Below, in pieces: positions 22,410 through 24,463 of a stretch of 24,463 bases of DNA. The translations under genes were made by a program, and so were the position numbers. Every line of letters starts with the position of its first letter. Position 1 is the stretch's first letter. Source of the DNA: BOG-1112 sp964635325 (lineage in GTDB: Bacteria; Bdellovibrionota_B; Oligoflexia; Oligoflexales; Bog-1112); contig CAZWOL010000044.1 in assembly GCA_964635325.1 (NCBI GenBank), positions 1 to 24,463 of the forward strand, written 5' to 3'. The notes under the pieces were generated by a model. The model saw only the letters and a program-made list of their open reading frames with translations, had not been told where the DNA came from and did not search any database.

Positions 22410-23531
22410 ATGAGCAATGTACAGATGATTGATGATAAAGAAAAAAAGAAAAATTTAGATCTCACAGTTGCCGCGATTGAAAAGCAATTTGGCAAGGGTG
22501 CGATTATGTTGCTTGGCAACGAATCAAACTTTGGTGCCGTCGAGGTGATTCCTACGGGCTGTCTTTCTTTGGACCTAGCATTGGGCACAGGTGGTTTGCC
22601 CAAGGGGCGCATTGTCGAAATCTATGGTCCAGAATCAAGTGGTAAAACAACAATGACGCTTCATGCGATTGCTGAAGCGCAAAAGCGTGGAGGCACCTGC
22701 GCCTTTGTCGATGCTGAGCATGCGCTGGATACAGCATACGCCAAGAAAATCGGTGTCGATTTAGAAAGCCTTCTGCTTTCGCAGCCAGATACTGGTGAGC
22801 AAGCTTTAGAAATCGTCGAAATGCTTGTTCGTAGCAACGCAGTCGATGTTGTTGTCGTTGACTCTGTTGCAGCTCTAACACCTAAAGCAGAGTTGGACGG
22901 TGATATGGGTGACCATCATGTTGGCTTACAGGCCCGTCTGATGTCCCAGGCCCTGCGCAAGCTGACAGGTGTGATTTCCCGTTCACGTTGTGTGGTTATT
23001 TTCATTAACCAGCTACGTATGAAGATCGGTGTGATGTTTGGCAACCCAGAGACCACAACAGGTGGTAACGCTTTGAAGTTCTATGCTTCTGTGCGTTTGG
23101 ACATACGTCGTCAGTCTTCCATCAAAGTGGGTGAAGATGCGATCGGTAGCCGAGTGAAAGTCAAAGTTGTTAAGAATAAGATGGCTGCGCCTTTTAAAGT
23201 TGCAGAGTTTGATGTCATGTTTGATGAAGGTATTTCTCGCATCGGTGACATTCTTGATCTCGCAACTACCAAGGGCATCGTCAAGAAAGCAGGCTCTTGG
23301 TTCTCTTATGGTGAAGAAAAACTCGGTCAGGGTCGTGAAGGTGTTAAAGCCTATTTGAGTGAAAACCCAAAAATCTGTGCTCAGATTGAACAAGAACTGC
23401 GTAAAGAGTTTTTCCCAACTGAGAAAGCACAGTCCGTGTCTTCAGCAAAAGGTTCTAACGCAAATCTTGCAGACGAACCTGTTGCGAAAGCTCCCACCAA
23501 AAAAGCAGCTCATGCTACAATGGATGCATAA
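22410..23531 (+). CDS. recA: Recombinase RecA
   Basis: DNA-dependent ATPase of 373 residues that forms filaments on single-stranded DNA for strand exchange, and that triggers LexA self-cleavage in the SOS response. Walker A GPESSGKTT is at 73-81, with Walker B in VDVVVVDSVAAL. The L1 region MGDHHVGLQARLMSQALRKL and L2 GNPETTTGGNALKFYASVR are intact. QLRMKIGVMFG is the family signature. A ribosome site (GGAG, seven bases before ATG) supports the start. The C-terminal tail is Ala/Lys-rich (PVAKAPTKKAAHATMDA) instead of strongly acidic as in E. coli RecA, where the acidic tail restrains activity. The leader carries a structured repeat element and a palindromic promoter. No recX follows. Confidence 0.98.
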   Translation: MSNVQMIDDKEKKKNLDLTVAAIEKQFGKGAIMLLGNESNFGAVEVIPTGCLSLDLALGTGGLPKGRIVEIYGPESSGKTTMTLHAIAEAQKRGGTCAFVDAEHALDTAYAKKIGVDLESLLLSQPDTGEQALEIVEMLVRSNAVDVVVVDSVAALTPKAELDGDMGDHHVGLQARLMSQALRKLTGVISRSRCVVIFINQLRMKIGVMFGNPETTTGGNALKFYASVRLDIRRQSSIKVGEDAIGSRVKVKVVKNKMAAPFKVAEFDVMFDEGISRIGDILDLATTKGIVKKAGSWFSYGEEKLGQGREGVKAYLSENPKICAQIEQELRKEFFPTEKAQSVSSAKGSNANLADEPVAKAPTKKAAHATMDA

Positions 23532-23597
23532 GGCTCATTGAAAAATCTGGGTTCGTCACCCCGAGCCCCACGATGTCATCAATAACGGGGAGATGAG

Positions 23598-23990
23598 ATG
23601 AAGAAGCTTCTAATGCTGTGGCTCTTAAGTCTAGCTCCCCTGCTTCATGCACATTCCGCAATCTTTGATGTGAGTGAGTTGCCTAACGGCAAAAGCATTA
23701 CTCTTGGACGCAATGCTGTGATCAGACTTGCAGATGCTCACAGTGTGACGCTGCAAGCTACAGATTTACCACAAACTCTTAGTTTTGAATTGGAAGCTGG
23801 AGCGAAAGCCAGTGATGTGAATGTGTTTGATCAGAAGGCCACCGAAGTCAAACACTTGCATTTGGAGAGTGGCAAGAGTTTTCTCTATACCTTCGGTGGC
23901 CTGCAGTCCATCTTGCTTGTACCCGAACCCAAGAATGTTGTGACTCGTGTTCTGATCAAGAGCGATAAACCCCTCACGCTTTCTCGATAG
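23598..23990 (+). CDS. Small exported periplasmic protein
   Basis: Protein of 130 residues with a clear signal peptide (MKKLLMLWLLSLAPLLHA, cleaved before HSA). The mature part is beta-rich, with alternating hydrophobic positions (SVTLQATDLPQTLSFELEAG, SFLYTFGGLQSILLVPEPKN), and has no Cys. No family is recognised; a small beta-sandwich or cupredoxin-like module is conceivable without metal ligands being evident. A GGGGAG ribosome site lies five bases before the ATG. The GGGG can pair with CCCCG at 23559-23563, so a leader hairpin could modulate initiation. It lies 66 bases after recA. Confidence 0.7.
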   Translation: MKKLLMLWLLSLAPLLHAHSAIFDVSELPNGKSITLGRNAVIRLADAHSVTLQATDLPQTLSFELEAGAKASDVNVFDQKATEVKHLHLESGKSFLYTFGGLQSILLVPEPKNVVTRVLIKSDKPLTLSR

Positions 23991-24010
23991 AAAATTCCGG
24001 TGGAACCTTA

Positions 24011-24364
24011 ATGAATTACCTGCAACACTCTTCTATGGGTTTAAGAATTTTGCTTTGTTTGCTACAAAGCGGAGTTTGTTTTTTATTGGTGATACGAGAG
24101 AATGTTGTTCAGTACAGAACGGATGCTTTGTCGCTAGCAATGGCTGGGATTCTTGGCCTCATAGTTTCCATTGGTACAATATTATCTATGTTCTCATCTT
24201 TAAAAAAAAGAACTGTATTGCTTGCTATTTTGCATCTTCCTGCACTCCTTTTTGTTCCCATCCTCTATATGGTTGGAAATCCGTGTTTTGGAATTATGAG
24301 CCTTCTATTGAATAGCTGGAATATTTTTGGCTTATTGTCTTTGAATAAAAAGGATTTTGCATAA
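24011..24364 (+). CDS. Small multi-pass membrane protein
   Basis: Protein of 117 residues with about four hydrophobic helices: LRILLCLLQSGVCFLLVI, LSLAMAGILGLIVSIGTILSMF, TVLLAILHLPALLFVPILYMV and GIMSLLLNSWNIFGLL. Short charged loops separate them (RENVVQYRTD, KKRT, and a LNKKDFA tail), so both termini may face the cytoplasm. It starts 20 bases after the exported small protein and is probably co-transcribed with it. No family is recognised. The remaining 99 bases to the window edge hold no convincing gene; an overlapping ATG gives only a 19-residue reading frame. Confidence 0.6.
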   Translation: MNYLQHSSMGLRILLCLLQSGVCFLLVIRENVVQYRTDALSLAMAGILGLIVSIGTILSMFSSLKKRTVLLAILHLPALLFVPILYMVGNPCFGIMSLLLNSWNIFGLLSLNKKDFA

Positions 24365-24463
24365 TGTCCATACTAGGAGTGGATGAACTTGAATTTGAAT
24401 CTTATGAGTATAGCCTTGCTTAGTAAGCTTTACTCAAATTCCTAAAAGCCAAACATATAGCCT

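Noticed and set aside
23559..23590. CCCCG and CGGGG as a recA terminator
   Set aside because: Only a five-base stem with a 22-base loop and no T-run; it overlaps the ribosome site of the next gene, so leader pairing is as likely as termination.
24364..24423. A short reading frame overlapping the last gene's stop (TAATG)
   Set aside because: It encodes only 19 residues with no ribosome site of its own and ends before the window edge, so it may be chance.

Overview
The window looks like a chromosomal segment of a Gram-negative bacterium with an outer membrane. It encodes many signal-peptide proteins and lipoproteins, a QueD-type tahydropterin synthase, an IHF/HU protein and a proteobacterial RecA. 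The mix of large uncharacterised lipoproteins, a secreted protease and a pore-former-like protein fits the Bdellovibrionota/Oligoflexia side of the former deltaproteobacteria. That placement is inference. I see no tRNA, rRNA, CRISPR array, transposase or phage gene, and no gene-free stretch longer than 300 bases.

Layout. 1-3.6 kb: a secreted alpha/beta hydrolase facing two lipoprotein-like genes, one built from Ig-like repeats. 3.6-7.2 kb: dihydrofolate reductase, a degenerate receiver-like protein, a 139-bp inverted-repeat element, a membrane-anchored GNAT acetyltransferase, a secreted hypothetical protein and an IHF-beta-like protein. 7.4-12.4 kb: a tight co-directional run of six genes (O-methyltransferase, His-rich membrane protein, single-domain asparaginase, luciferase-like flavin monooxygenase, asparaginase II family protein, kynurenine formamidase). 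12.5-15.4 kb: a small exported protein tail-to-tail with tryptophan 2,3-dioxygenase, which follows a lipoprotein gluzincin protease on the minus strand. 15.5-19.4 kb: a secreted protein with a MACPF-like signature, an acyltransferase, QueD and another exported protein. 19.4-24.4 kb: a single-domain response regulator, small and exported hypotheticals, an EI24/CysZ-like membrane protein, recA and two small envelope proteins.

How genes may work together. The dioxygenase and formamidase catalyse the first two steps of tryptophan degradation to kynurenine. They sit with a flavin monooxygenase, a methyltransferase and two amide-hydrolase-like proteins, so a kynurenine-linked pathway beyond simple catabolism is possible but unproven. 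The protease and the MACPF-like protein are divergently transcribed from a short shared promoter region, which suggests a secreted-factor locus.

The strongest non-coding signal is a pair of homologous, foldable repeats (5203-5341 and 22255-22373). Both lie just 5' of a gene in the same relative orientation, one of them in the recA leader. Their terminal arms differ in sequence between copies yet still pair within each copy.
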